Numbered from the stretch's first letter, positions 1 through 7,435 are shown. The stretch: 10,631 nucleotides of DNA from an uncultured Ruminococcus sp. (GCA_947177375.1 CAMWUF010000013.1:1-10631); one strand, 5' to 3'. The notes: generated by a model from the sequence alone, not told the origin. Translations and numbers: made by a program.

Positions 1-1
1 T

Positions 2-1423
2 ATTTATACAATACGTTCTGATATCAATTATGATTCTTATTTGACAACAGATTCTAATGGCAGTCTGATTGTCACTGAAAAAGATGATAATAGTGTTTAT
101 CAGCATTTTGGTTTGGAAAAAAGTCTGAATTCTAATATTTGCAAAATTACTGCTGGTGGTTGGTATGTTGCACCAGACGATAATGGCAATATTATCATGA
201 CAGATGATATAAGCCGTGCAGAATGGGAATTAATTGATATTAATAACTTGGGAGCTGTTGGCGATGTCAATAAAGATAACATAATTAATATTTATGATTT
301 GATTTTTGCAAAGAAAATTGTCAAAAATCAGGATTTTTCTGATATTATGAAAGCGTCAAGAGCTGATGTCAACGGTGACGGAATTTTGAACACAGAAGAT
401 ATTAAATTATTACAACAATTTATTGCTAATAAAATCACAAGGTTTCCAGCATTTATGGTAAATTTAAAGCCAAATACAATTTTTCCAACAGTAGAAGTGA
501 CAAATCCAGACCCCGACCCAATCCCAACAGAACCAAATACAGAACCCCCAACAGAGTCTACTACAGAACCTACTACAGAGCCAATTCAAGAAATTACACT
601 TGCAGATATGCCCGCAGAATACAAAGAATCAGCAGAATGGATTTGGCAGAATCGTTGTGTGTATGAGGGTTCTACTACCAGAAGAAATACGATATTTGAC
701 CAGATTTATGCAGGAAACGGAACTATTAATTTTGTTGTCAGATGGCAGTCTTATAAAACAATTACTTATGAACAGCGTCAGCAATTTGAAAAACTTGCAA
801 GTGATAGCATTAATGTTTGGAATGATTGGCTGAAACATTATGATGGCTGGAAATATGACCATATTGATGTAAAAATTGTTGGTTGGGCTGTTTTAGATAA
901 AAGTTGCCTGTTAGATTTACATGATGATGAAATTGTTTATGATAATTTAATTAGTGACTATGACAGCCAATATGACACAAGCAATGGTATTGAAACAATT
1001 CCAGATAAATTGCCAAGTGCGCCAGATGAAATATCCAGATTTGAACATTTTGCAGAAGCTGATTATCAATATCCAAATGGTTTAGAAAATCGCTTTGATA
1101 TGTATTTATGGGCAACACAAGGCTTCCCGTCAATTGGCGGTTCAGGCGGTGACTGGGGTCAGAGATTATCAGATGATGCCTATATTAACATGCTAGACGG
1201 TACAAATGTCCATGTTCTGGAGCATGAAATCGGTCACGGCTTTGGCATTACAGATTTTTACGGCGAAAACGGCACGAATGCAGGACCTCCTCCAAATGGA
1301 TTCCCAGATGATGGCACTTCTATCATGATGGCAGGTTCTTCTACTAAGATTACAAATTTCGATGGTTGGTTACTTCGCTATATGTGGAGTCAAATTAAAG
1401 ACGAAGACGGCAGATTTTCATAA
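2..1423 (+). CDS. Secreted modular dockerin protein with C-terminal metzincin-like zinc peptidase domain (5' partial)
   Basis: The frame is open from base 2 with no stop and no credible start, so the gene begins upstream of the window; 473 residues are visible. Residues about 1-83 are beta-rich and resemble one or two repeats of a beta-trefoil (AbfB/RICIN/fascin-like) domain; this is a weak guess. Residues about 85-145 form a type I dockerin with two F-hand calcium loops, D88-N90-D92-N96-D99 and D122-N124-D126-N130-D133. A Pro/Thr/Glu linker follows (about 165-197). The C-terminal domain (about 200-473) contains H408-E-I-G-H412-G-F-G-I-T-D418, matching the metzincin pattern HExxHxxGxxD/H. The IMMAG segment with Met442/443, about 30 residues later, is a candidate Met-turn. 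The dockerin would tether the protein to a cohesin-bearing scaffoldin outside the cell. Proteolysis is inferred from the motif only. I could not assign this domain to a family with certainty; DUF6055 is one candidate to test. The dockerin is internal rather than terminal. Confidence 0.85.
   Translation: MYTIRSDINYDSYLTTDSNGSLIVTEKDDNSVYQHFGLEKSLNSNICKITAGGWYVAPDDNGNIIMTDDISRAEWELIDINNLGAVGDVNKDNIINIYDLIFAKKIVKNQDFSDIMKASRADVNGDGILNTEDIKLLQQFIANKITRFPAFMVNLKPNTIFPTVEVTNPDPDPIPTEPNTEPPTESTTEPTTEPIQEITLADMPAEYKESAEWIWQNRCVYEGSTTRRNTIFDQIYAGNGTINFVVRWQSYKTITYEQRQQFEKLASDSINVWNDWLKHYDGWKYDHIDVKIVGWAVLDKSCLLDLHDDEIVYDNLISDYDSQYDTSNGIETIPDKLPSAPDEISRFEHFAEADYQYPNGLENRFDMYLWATQGFPSIGGSGGDWGQRLSDDAYINMLDGTNVHVLEHEIGHGFGITDFYGENGTNAGPPPNGFPDDGTSIMMAGSSTKITNFDGWLLRYMWSQIKDEDGRFS
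527..586 (+). repeat. Five 12-base in-frame repeats encoding a TEPx linker
   Basis: The word ACAGAR (mostly ACAGAACC) starts at 527, 539, 551, 563 and 575, exactly 12 bases apart. It encodes TEPN-TEPP-TEST-TEPT-TEPI at residues 176-195 of the visible protein. This is a low-complexity extracellular linker between the dockerin and the putative peptidase domain. The exact periodicity suggests growth by slippage or unequal recombination. Confidence 0.85.
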
Positions 1424-1436
1424 AAAATTATAAAAT

Positions 1437-1480
1437 AATCCCTCTCTGTAATTAATTTACAAAGAGGGATTTTTATTATT
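1437..1480. terminator. Bidirectional intrinsic terminator between convergent genes
   Basis: AATCCCTCT (1437-1445) pairs perfectly with AGAGGGATT (1463-1471). After one C.A mismatch the stem continues with TGTA (1447-1450) and TACA (1458-1461). The plus strand runs on into a T-rich tract (from about 1470), and the reverse strand runs into the complement of the A-rich stretch at 1422-1436. The hairpin can therefore stop both the dockerin gene and the minus-strand cyclophilin gene, whose stop codon is at 1476-1478. Confidence 0.88.
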
Positions 1481-2168
1481 CTGTTATAAAATCGTCCATA
1501 ATAATCTGTACACGGGGGTTATTATTTTCGTCAGGGTCAATCATAGTAACTTCTTTCATTGTAATTGGCGAATTTGGAGAAGAAATTGCACTGTCACTGC
1601 CAAGAGAACGTGGCACTTCTAAAAATTTATCGACTACTTCCATGCCCTGTGTGACTTCACCAAATGCAGCATAATTACCATCAAGAAAACTGCAATCTGT
1701 ATAGCAAATAAAAAACTGACTAGATGCACTGTCATTCATTTGACTTCTTGCCATAGAAATCACACCACGCTGATGTGATAAATTATTATCAACGCCATTA
1801 GAAGAAAATTCGCCTTTAATCGTATTTTCACTGCCACCCATGCCTGTGCCTTGTGGGTCTCCGCCCTGTGCCATAAAATCATCAACTACCCTGTGAAACG
1901 TTAAGCCATTATAAAAGCCCTCTGAAACAAGGTTTTCAAAATTTTCACAAGTAATTGGTGCAATATCTGGATAAAGTGTAATAATAATTACATTCTCATC
2001 TGAAACAGAATTATCAGCTCCAGCATTATTTTCTGCAACTGAATTATTTTCTTCTGCTGGTGCAGTCTGCGTAGTTTGATTTTCATCAGAATTCGTATTT
2101 TCATTTTCAGTGCTACAGCCAGCTAATAATAATAAAATTCCCGCCATGCAAATCATTAATTTTTTCAT
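1476..2168 (-). CDS. Lipoprotein cyclophilin-type peptidyl-prolyl cis-trans isomerase
   Basis: Predicted 230-residue extracytoplasmic foldase that isomerises X-Pro peptide bonds. The N-terminus is a lipoprotein signal peptide (MKK, then a hydrophobic run) ending in lipobox LLAGC with Cys18. A low-complexity Asn/Glu/Thr-rich spacer (19-58) lifts the domain off the membrane. The cyclophilin domain spans about 59-211. Active-site residues by alignment to human CypA are R93 (R55), F98-M99 (F60-M61), Q101 (Q63) and F153 in SQFFI (F113). The CypA Trp121 and His126 positions are Phe161 and Tyr166, a change seen in bacterial cyclophilins and linked to weak cyclosporin binding. AAGGAG lies upstream of the ATG. 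The gene starts 26 bases after the small gene upstream with no terminator between, so it is probably the last gene of the exporter operon and may fold exported or surface proteins. Confidence 0.93.
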   Translation of the reverse strand: MKKLMICMAGILLLLAGCSTENENTNSDENQTTQTAPAEENNSVAENNAGADNSVSDENVIIITLYPDIAPITCENFENLVSEGFYNGLTFHRVVDDFMAQGGDPQGTGMGGSENTIKGEFSSNGVDNNLSHQRGVISMARSQMNDSASSQFFICYTDCSFLDGNYAAFGEVTQGMEVVDKFLEVPRSLGSDSAISSPNSPITMKEVTMIDPDENNNPRVQIIMDDFITE

Positions 2169-2194
2169 GTGAAAAACTCCTTAGATTAGATTTT

Positions 2195-2461
2195 TTAAGA
2201 TTTAGAACGACTTAGCCATTCAGATGCAACATCAAGTGCTTCATATAAATTATCACGTTCTGCACGTTGTGTAATTTTAGGATGGTCTAAATCTGTTGAC
2301 ATTTGATAAAATTCTATTTTTTTAGCAGTCATAATGCCATATTCTTTTTGTGTTTTTTCAATTCTTAGAAAAACAACATAAGGTTCACTCATATAGCCAT
2401 AATATAACTCATTGTCTTTACGAACAAGAGGATAGCCTTTATACATCATAAAATTATTCAT
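2195..2461 (-). CDS. Small conserved-looking protein of unknown function (88 aa)
   Basis: I do not recognise a family. The start at 2461 is chosen because AAAGGAG (2471-2477) lies 9 bases upstream; the frame extends to 2494, but that start has no such site and falls in a hairpin arm. The protein has no signal peptide or membrane segment, so it is probably cytoplasmic. It begins MNNFMMYKGYPLVRKDNELYYG, suggesting a beta hairpin, and continues with alternating hydrophobic/charged strands (YVVFLRIEKT, YGIMTAKKIEFYQM). It ends in a predicted helix (residues about 70-85, NLYEALDVASEWLSR), giving a small alpha+beta fold. It lies between the DUF4340-like gene (37 bases away) and the cyclophilin gene (26 bases away), and presumably shares their transcript. 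A regulatory or accessory role for the exporter is only a guess from position. Confidence 0.72.
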   Translation of the reverse strand: MNNFMMYKGYPLVRKDNELYYGYMSEPYVVFLRIEKTQKEYGIMTAKKIEFYQMSTDLDHPKITQRAERDNLYEALDVASEWLSRSKS

Positions 2462-2470
2462 ACAATCAAA

Positions 2471-2477
2471 CTCCTTT
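2471..2477 (-). promoter_or_regulatory. Ribosome binding site fixing the start of the 88-aa gene
   Basis: Read on the minus strand this is AAAGGAG, 9 bases before the ATG at 2461. It favours that ATG over the in-frame ATG at 2494. Confidence 0.8.
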
Positions 2478-2486
2478 CTGTAGTGA

Positions 2487-2514
2487 CTTGACATGAAATT
2501 ATTGCCATGTCAAG
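2487..2514 (-). promoter_or_regulatory. Perfect 9-bp stem-loop on the DUF4340 stop codon
   Basis: CTTGACATG (2487-2495) and CATGTCAAG (2506-2514) are perfect inverted repeats around a 10-base loop that contains the TAA stop (2499-2501) of the upstream gene. No run of T follows in either direction, so it is not a standard intrinsic terminator. On the mRNA it would lie about 10 bases before the ribosome binding site of the next gene. A role in mRNA processing, 3'-end protection or lowered expression of the two distal genes is inferred. Confidence 0.6.
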
Positions 2515-4103
2515 CTAAATTCTTCATCAAGATTATCAAAAATTTCAAGATTATGCCAGATAGTATCAATACAAGATGACCTGATTTTATAAGTCGGCAC
2601 GCCATTGACAGCAATCATTGCATTCATATCTGTTAATTTATAAAAAGATATTGTATAATCTTCTTTGCCGTCTTGTGTTGTCAAATGCACTTCTACATCT
2701 GGGTTTGTACTTGGCAATTCTGTTTCAAAAAATAGCTCATCACCGTAAATATTTAATAAAAATCTGTATAATAATCGAAAACGTTCTGTATCACAGGATT
2801 CATTATTTTTTGTGACAATATAACTATCTGCATCTTCTCCCGAACCGACAAAATGCAATTCCTGATGATTGCTTGTTGTAATATCTAGTGTGGCAATATG
2901 CCAGACGTTTGTATTAAAAATATTAGCAGAGTGAATATCATTTGGCAAAACAGTTGTCCAGACGGCTCTTGTTTCTGCAACGCCGTAAATTATATTTGTT
3001 CCTTCAAGATACGCATAATAAGCTTCTGTGCCATTTTCAGTTGTATATTTTTTCCCGAAATGTAAAATATAATCATTGCCGTCATCACAGTTCATTGTAA
3101 CGGAACAAAACGGATTATCAATGCCTGCATGTTTCAAATCTGTTTCCGATGGGTGAATTTTTGCAATTTCCACAGCAGTTAAGCCAAACATGCCATTTGT
3201 AATATCAGGCGTTTTGTCAATATTTAAATAAACTCTCACAGGCTCCAGCATAATATGCGTTGAAAAATTACCGCCAACAGAAGTATCTTCTGCATTTTCA
3301 TCATCATATTCTATCTGCATGTCATAATCTAAATCTTGTCGTTTTATATGCAGAGATGTTACAATTGGTTCTTCTTCTGGTTTTTCAAGTATCGTATTAG
3401 AAACAAAAGCAAGGCTATTTTTCTGATAATTTGCCATCAGAGAACTTTTCACAAGATAAACATTGCCATTTACTTCGCAATATGTCTGTGAATCGTCCAT
3501 AGGAAAAACACTTCCAACAGAAAATGCAAACTCTGTGCCGTCAGTATAATGCATGATTACTTCTGCATTGGGATTATCTAAACCATATTTTGCCGAATCA
3601 GATACATTTTCTTCCACTAAGCTATTTGCAGAAAATTCACTTGCATTATTCACCAGTGTAGAAATCAGCCCTGTATCTAATGCAATATCATCTAAGCCCT
3701 GAATCGCATAAATCGCTTTTGTATCTTCTGTGGCTTTTTCTTGCAAATAAACTTGAAAATTATCAGTATTAGAAATCTCAATTTTTGTTACATCATCAGA
3801 AATTTCAGGATTCAGCATAATGACACTATCTTCATCATCTAATAATGCATTTTGAATAGATTCTGTATCAATAGGCTGAGAATCTTCTTCTTGCTTATTA
3901 CTTAACATAATAATTAGCAAAGCTCCGCCTAATAATAGTAATACTGCAATTGCAATCAACAAGCTTTTTAAATTCTTTGACATGCCATGTTTAGGAGCTG
4001 TCTGCTCTGAAACAGCAGGTGTATCAGCAAAGAAAGTATCTTTGCCAATATCTGTTGTTTCATTTTCAATCAAATATTTCTGCTCTTGCTGGTTATCACT
4101 CAT
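2499..4103 (-). CDS. Single-pass membrane protein with three DUF4340-like repeats, ABC exporter accessory
   Basis: This 534-residue protein has a hydrophilic cytoplasmic tail (1-43), one transmembrane helix (about 44-67) and a large extracytoplasmic region. The first repeat (about 103-225) carries the typical DUF4340 signature YGLDNPNAEVIMHYTDG (173-189). A second unit (about 285-385) repeats it as HAGIDNP (325-331) and DDGNDY (340-345). A third, more diverged unit (about 398-520) has TQDGKEDY and ends in TYKIRSS. Each unit ends in a similar strand (VYLVKSS, IIYGVAE, TYKIRSS). DUF4340 proteins are known to sit beside GldG-type ABC auxiliary genes, but their biochemical role is unknown. ATG overlaps the stop of the GldG-like gene as ATGA, with AAGGAG 9 bases upstream, so translation is coupled. 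I infer that it is an extracellular subunit of the same transporter complex. Confidence 0.88.
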   Translation of the reverse strand: MSDNQQEQKYLIENETTDIGKDTFFADTPAVSEQTAPKHGMSKNLKSLLIAIAVLLLLGGALLIIMLSNKQEEDSQPIDTESIQNALLDDEDSVIMLNPEISDDVTKIEISNTDNFQVYLQEKATEDTKAIYAIQGLDDIALDTGLISTLVNNASEFSANSLVEENVSDSAKYGLDNPNAEVIMHYTDGTEFAFSVGSVFPMDDSQTYCEVNGNVYLVKSSLMANYQKNSLAFVSNTILEKPEEEPIVTSLHIKRQDLDYDMQIEYDDENAEDTSVGGNFSTHIMLEPVRVYLNIDKTPDITNGMFGLTAVEIAKIHPSETDLKHAGIDNPFCSVTMNCDDGNDYILHFGKKYTTENGTEAYYAYLEGTNIIYGVAETRAVWTTVLPNDIHSANIFNTNVWHIATLDITTSNHQELHFVGSGEDADSYIVTKNNESCDTERFRLLYRFLLNIYGDELFFETELPSTNPDVEVHLTTQDGKEDYTISFYKLTDMNAMIAVNGVPTYKIRSSCIDTIWHNLEIFDNLDEEFSLTWQ

Positions 4104-5722
4104 TTATTTCGTCTCCTTAAGAATACCCAAACGCCAATTGCAATGACTGCACTTGGAATCATGAAAATCACAATATAAATTGCACGCATGCCAGCTGTTG
4201 TAATCGTAATTGTTTCACTTGTTAAATCTTTAGAAGCAATGACTAAATTATTATCTTTGCCAGAAATCATATTAATTGCAGAAATCAAATACTGTGCATT
4301 ATTATAAGAATTATCCTGCATTAAATTTGCATCAAACAAAGATACAGAACCTATCACTAATAGATTGCTTGCATGTGAAGTATTATCAATGATTGTACTA
4401 CGTTTAGAAACAGCCATAATATTCTGTGTACCAACAGGAGTTGTATCTGTATTTTGTGATTGCTCGCCCATAGCATTTAAATAAACAGAATCAGAAGTTT
4501 TCAGCAAAGCCGAAGTAATACCACTGCTTTTAGAATCCCAAAGCAAATTAATGGTACGGCACAATGGGGCAACAATTGGCAATGACGCATTAGCAAGATT
4601 TGCACCAGATGTTTCATCTGCAATTGTGACTACAGGTACAGGAATTGCACCTCTGCTATTAGATAAAGTCACTTGCTGTGCTGTATTAGAATCACTTTCC
4701 ATAGCAATATTTTTTGTTACTTGAATGCCCCATGTTTCTAAAAATTCATCAATATTAGGCGTATTGCCTTGTGTATAATCAGCAATATAAATCAAATTTT
4801 TATCATATTCACCGTCATGATATAAAAATGCAGATAAATTATCAATTGCATTTGTAGTTAAATCATTCACGGGAGCAGGAAGAATTAACATGTCATAAAT
4901 TTCAGGATTAATATCCCCTGTATATAAATCTAAATATTGCACATCATAGCCATTTTTAAATAAACTCTGTGCCATTACAGAAAGTGAATTTGTGTGATAA
5001 CTTGTGTTAAATAAAGCTTCGCCATTTGCTGTTGTTAAAATTCCAACAGAAATTGGATTTGCATCAGTCACATACATCAAGGCAGAAGTTAAATTTTGTT
5101 CACCCTGAAAACCTGTAATACAATCTTCCAGTGAACCAGAGCCATAATAGTAATAATAATAATATTTCTGTTGGTCATAAGTAAATAAATCACCAATATT
5201 TACAACACGGAGTTTTGTATTATCAGACGTATCAGAAACAACAATATCACCCTCTGTGAGAGAACCTGCATAACTTGCCTGATAAGTATTTACAACATCA
5301 GGATTACTTGTCGGGTCAACATAGCTCAAATGCACTTTATCAGAATACTGTGTATATTTTTCTAAAATTTCAGAAACCATTTTCATGGCAGAATTACTGC
5401 TTTGGAAATTGCTTTCTGACATTAGTACTGTAAAATTCACATCTTTTTCTAAACTTTCTAAATAATCTATGCTTTCTTGAGAAATTTCAAATTTTCCTTC
5501 TTCTGTCAAGTCTAATTTCAAAGGATATTTCTTAACAAGTACACTCACCAGAATATTTAATATCACTACAACAGCTACTACGACGCAAGTCATTGCTGTT
5601 GAAATACTACCGTATTTTAATTTTTTACGTCTTGCTAAATTAATAGGCTTTTTGGATTTTTTAATATTTTTATTATCAGAAACAGGAGTTTCTGATTGAT
5701 TTTGATTTTCTAAATCAGCCAT
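4100..5722 (-). CDS. GldG-like ABC transporter auxiliary membrane protein
   Basis: A 540-residue protein of the GldG / ABC-type uncharacterised transport auxiliary family. It has a basic cytoplasmic N-terminus (20-37, KKSKKP...RRKKLKYG), a first membrane helix at about 42-63, then the family's LDLTEEGKFEIS segment (70-81). A large extracytoplasmic alpha/beta region follows (about 95-500), with a Rossmann/GATase-like core including YDMLILPAP (276-284) and LLVIGSVSLFDANLM (454-468). A second helix lies near the C-terminus (about 513-534), followed by RRRNK on the cytoplasmic side. In Bacteroidetes GldG works with GldF and GldA in gliding; in Clostridia its role is not established. AAAGGAG precedes the ATG and only 15 bases separate it from the permease gene. 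Residues 187-193 are seven consecutive tyrosines. Confidence 0.92.
   Translation of the reverse strand: MADLENQNQSETPVSDNKNIKKSKKPINLARRKKLKYGSISTAMTCVVVAVVVILNILVSVLVKKYPLKLDLTEEGKFEISQESIDYLESLEKDVNFTVLMSESNFQSSNSAMKMVSEILEKYTQYSDKVHLSYVDPTSNPDVVNTYQASYAGSLTEGDIVVSDTSDNTKLRVVNIGDLFTYDQQKYYYYYYYGSGSLEDCITGFQGEQNLTSALMYVTDANPISVGILTTANGEALFNTSYHTNSLSVMAQSLFKNGYDVQYLDLYTGDINPEIYDMLILPAPVNDLTTNAIDNLSAFLYHDGEYDKNLIYIADYTQGNTPNIDEFLETWGIQVTKNIAMESDSNTAQQVTLSNSRGAIPVPVVTIADETSGANLANASLPIVAPLCRTINLLWDSKSSGITSALLKTSDSVYLNAMGEQSQNTDTTPVGTQNIMAVSKRSTIIDNTSHASNLLVIGSVSLFDANLMQDNSYNNAQYLISAINMISGKDNNLVIASKDLTSETITITTAGMRAIYIVIFMIPSAVIAIGVWVFLRRRNK
5144..5164 (-). repeat. Trinucleotide tract encoding seven tyrosines
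   Basis: Read on the minus strand, four TAT codons, one TAC and two TAT encode Tyr187-Tyr193 of the GldG-like protein, followed by GSGS. The single TAC interrupts the repeat. Changes by whole codons would keep the frame and only alter the length of the tyrosine run in an extracytoplasmic loop. Confidence 0.8.
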
Positions 5723-5737
5723 AATCCTGCTCCTTTC

Positions 5738-6442
5738 TTAGCTCCAACGGCGTTTTTCAAACACTCTCACAGTGAAAAAATTAAATAATCCTGCTGTACT
5801 TAAATAAAATAATACACTGGAAAGATTAAAAATACCACATGTAAATTCATAATATCTTGTATAAAAAGACAAGTCATATAATAAACTCTGTAGCCAATCT
5901 ATTTTTACATAAGAGGCTGCCAAATCAATTAAAAATAACATAGCCAAAGATACAATACCACCAATTGCTGCCACAAGTTGATTTTCTGTTAAAGACGAAA
6001 TAAATAAACCAATTGCAATAAATGCTGAACCAACTAAAATAATCGCTAAATAATTTGCAAATAACGTCAGCCAAGCGACTGTGCCATATAAACTTAAAAT
6101 AAAACCGTAAATAAATATAATACTAACTGCAATGATAAAAATAGTCAATGCTGCAAAATATTTGCCTAATACAATGCCATTCAGAGAAACTGGAGCTGTT
6201 AATAAGCCCTGTTCTGTTCGTTGTTTTTTTTCTTCACTGAACAAACGCATTGTCAAAATGGGAATTAGAAAAATACTAATAAAAAACAATGTTGAAAATA
6301 CACCTGATAAATTTGTAGAACCAACAGCAATATTATCCAGTGTAAAGAAAAATTCAGCAAAAATATGAAACACTGCTAGAAAAATATAAGCAATGCTAGA
6401 TGAAAAAAAAGCACCAATTTCTCGCCTGTAAATAGCACCCAT
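5738..6442 (-). CDS. ABC-2 type transporter permease (GldF-like)
   Basis: A 234-residue integral membrane protein with six predicted helices at about 13-33, 46-66, 95-117, 123-149, 156-178 and 205-225. Between helices 2 and 3 is the conserved cytoplasmic segment MRLFSEEKKQRTEQGLL (65-81), typical of ABC-2 permeases of the GldF/NosY type and probably the coupling region that contacts the ATPase. Being half-size, it would act as a dimer with two copies of the ATPase. ATG shares one base with the ATPase stop (TAATG), and AGGAGAGG lies just upstream inside the ATPase 3' end, so the two are translationally coupled. Substrate is unknown; the family is mostly linked to export or envelope functions. 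Confidence 0.93.
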   Translation of the reverse strand: MGAIYRREIGAFFSSSIAYIFLAVFHIFAEFFFTLDNIAVGSTNLSGVFSTLFFISIFLIPILTMRLFSEEKKQRTEQGLLTAPVSLNGIVLGKYFAALTIFIIAVSIIFIYGFILSLYGTVAWLTLFANYLAIILVGSAFIAIGLFISSLTENQLVAAIGGIVSLAMLFLIDLAASYVKIDWLQSLLYDLSFYTRYYEFTCGIFNLSSVLFYLSTAGLFNFFTVRVFEKRRWS

Positions 6443-7401
6443 TATTTTTCCTCTCCTTTCATTTGCACTGTTTCACCCATCGTAATTTTTAAGAAAATAT
6501 CTTCCAGTGTCATTTCCATAGTTTTTAATAATAAAATATCCCAGTTATGTTCTCTTGTAATTTTATTAATATCACGGCGAATATCAATTCCTGGTTCTGC
6601 TTCAATTTCAAAATCATAAATATTTTTTTCACGTTCCATGTCTGCACGGACATATTTAATGCCATTGATTGCACGGATTGCCTGTAATACTTCTGCTTTT
6701 GGTCCATCAATTCTGGCAATAATTCTATGGTCAGTGCTGACTTTATTAGATAAATTCGTTGCTGTATCATCGGCTGAAATCATACCATGATTAATAATAA
6801 TCACTCTATCACAAACAGCTTGAATTTCAGATAAAATATGGGAAGATAAAATGACAGTATGATTTTTGCCAAGACGTTTAATTAATGTTCTGATTTCAAT
6901 AATTTGCTTTGGGTCAAGTCCAACTGTTGGCTCGTCCAGAATTAACACAGGCGGATTATTAATTAAAGCCTGTGCTAAGCCGACACGCTGTTTATAGCCC
7001 TTTGATAAATTTTTAATTAATCTGTTTTCTACATCAATAATTTTACATAATGTCATGACATCTTTCAAATGCGAACGCCTAGGCAATTTACATTTTTTCA
7101 AATCAAACATAAAATTTAAATATGCATGTACTGTCATGTCAACATACAATGGCGGAATTTCTGGCAGATAGCCAATAAAAGATTTTGCTTTAATAGGTTC
7201 TTCCAGAATATCTACGCCATTAATTAATGCCTGTCCAGATGTAGAAGAAATATACCCTGTCAGCATATTCATAGTGGTAGATTTTCCTGCACCGTTAGGG
7301 CCTAAAAAGCCCAAAATTTCACCGTCATTGACTGTAAAGCTAATATCATTAACAGCTTTTTTATCGCCATAATGTTTCGTCAAATTTTTGACTTCAATCA
7401 T
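6442..7401 (-). CDS. ABC-2 type transporter ATP-binding protein
   Basis: ATPase that would power the adjacent permease. From the ATG at 7401 (MIEVKNLTKHYG) the protein has 319 residues. It carries Walker A GPNGAGKST (34-42), the Q-loop region LPE at 79-81 (Glu81 where Gln is common), the signature motif LSKGY (132-136), Walker B VLILDE (152-157), D-loop GLD (161-163) and H-loop His188. The Gly-Tyr ending of the signature and the C-terminal extension (about 220-319) fit the CcmA/GldA-type group. In-frame GTG (7413) and ATG (7410) lie inside or directly beside the ribosome binding site, so they are unlikely starts. This is the first gene of the exporter operon and has a promoter of its own. Confidence 0.95.
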   Translation of the reverse strand: MIEVKNLTKHYGDKKAVNDISFTVNDGEILGFLGPNGAGKSTTMNMLTGYISSTSGQALINGVDILEEPIKAKSFIGYLPEIPPLYVDMTVHAYLNFMFDLKKCKLPRRSHLKDVMTLCKIIDVENRLIKNLSKGYKQRVGLAQALINNPPVLILDEPTVGLDPKQIIEIRTLIKRLGKNHTVILSSHILSEIQAVCDRVIIINHGMISADDTATNLSNKVSTDHRIIARIDGPKAEVLQAIRAINGIKYVRADMEREKNIYDFEIEAEPGIDIRRDINKITREHNWDILLLKTMEMTLEDIFLKITMGETVQMKGEEK

Positions 7402-7408
7402 GAATAAC

Positions 7409-7419
7409 ATCACTTCCTT
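7409..7419 (-). promoter_or_regulatory. Extended Shine-Dalgarno for the ABC ATPase
   Basis: On the minus strand the sequence AAGGAAGTGAT matches the ideal AAGGAGGTGAT at all but one base. It supports the ATG at 7401 and argues against the in-frame GTG/ATG at 7413 and 7410, which overlap it. Confidence 0.75.
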
Positions 7420-7435
7420 TCATGATTCATGATAG

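Noticed and set aside
41..43. TTG at 41 as the start of the dockerin gene
   Set aside because: The frame is open from base 2 with sensible protein sequence (RSDINYDSYL) running into it, and no ribosome binding site precedes the TTG.
600..1133. Overlapping open frames of 60-77 codons on both strands within the dockerin gene
   Set aside because: They lack ribosome binding sites and recognisable protein content, and overlap a well-supported coding sequence.
1437..1471. The long hairpin as an att site or mobile-element end
   Set aside because: It lies exactly between convergent genes with T-runs on both sides and no integrase or transposase nearby, so a bidirectional terminator explains it fully.
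2462..2494. Upstream ATG (2494) for the 88-aa gene
   Set aside because: It lies in the hairpin arm and lacks a ribosome binding site; AAAGGAG is placed for the ATG at 2461.
7050..7061. 12-bp palindrome ATGTCATGACAT inside the ATPase gene
   Set aside because: It is within conserved coding sequence, has no promoter nearby, and similar TGTCATG words recur by codon use; chance is the simplest explanation.
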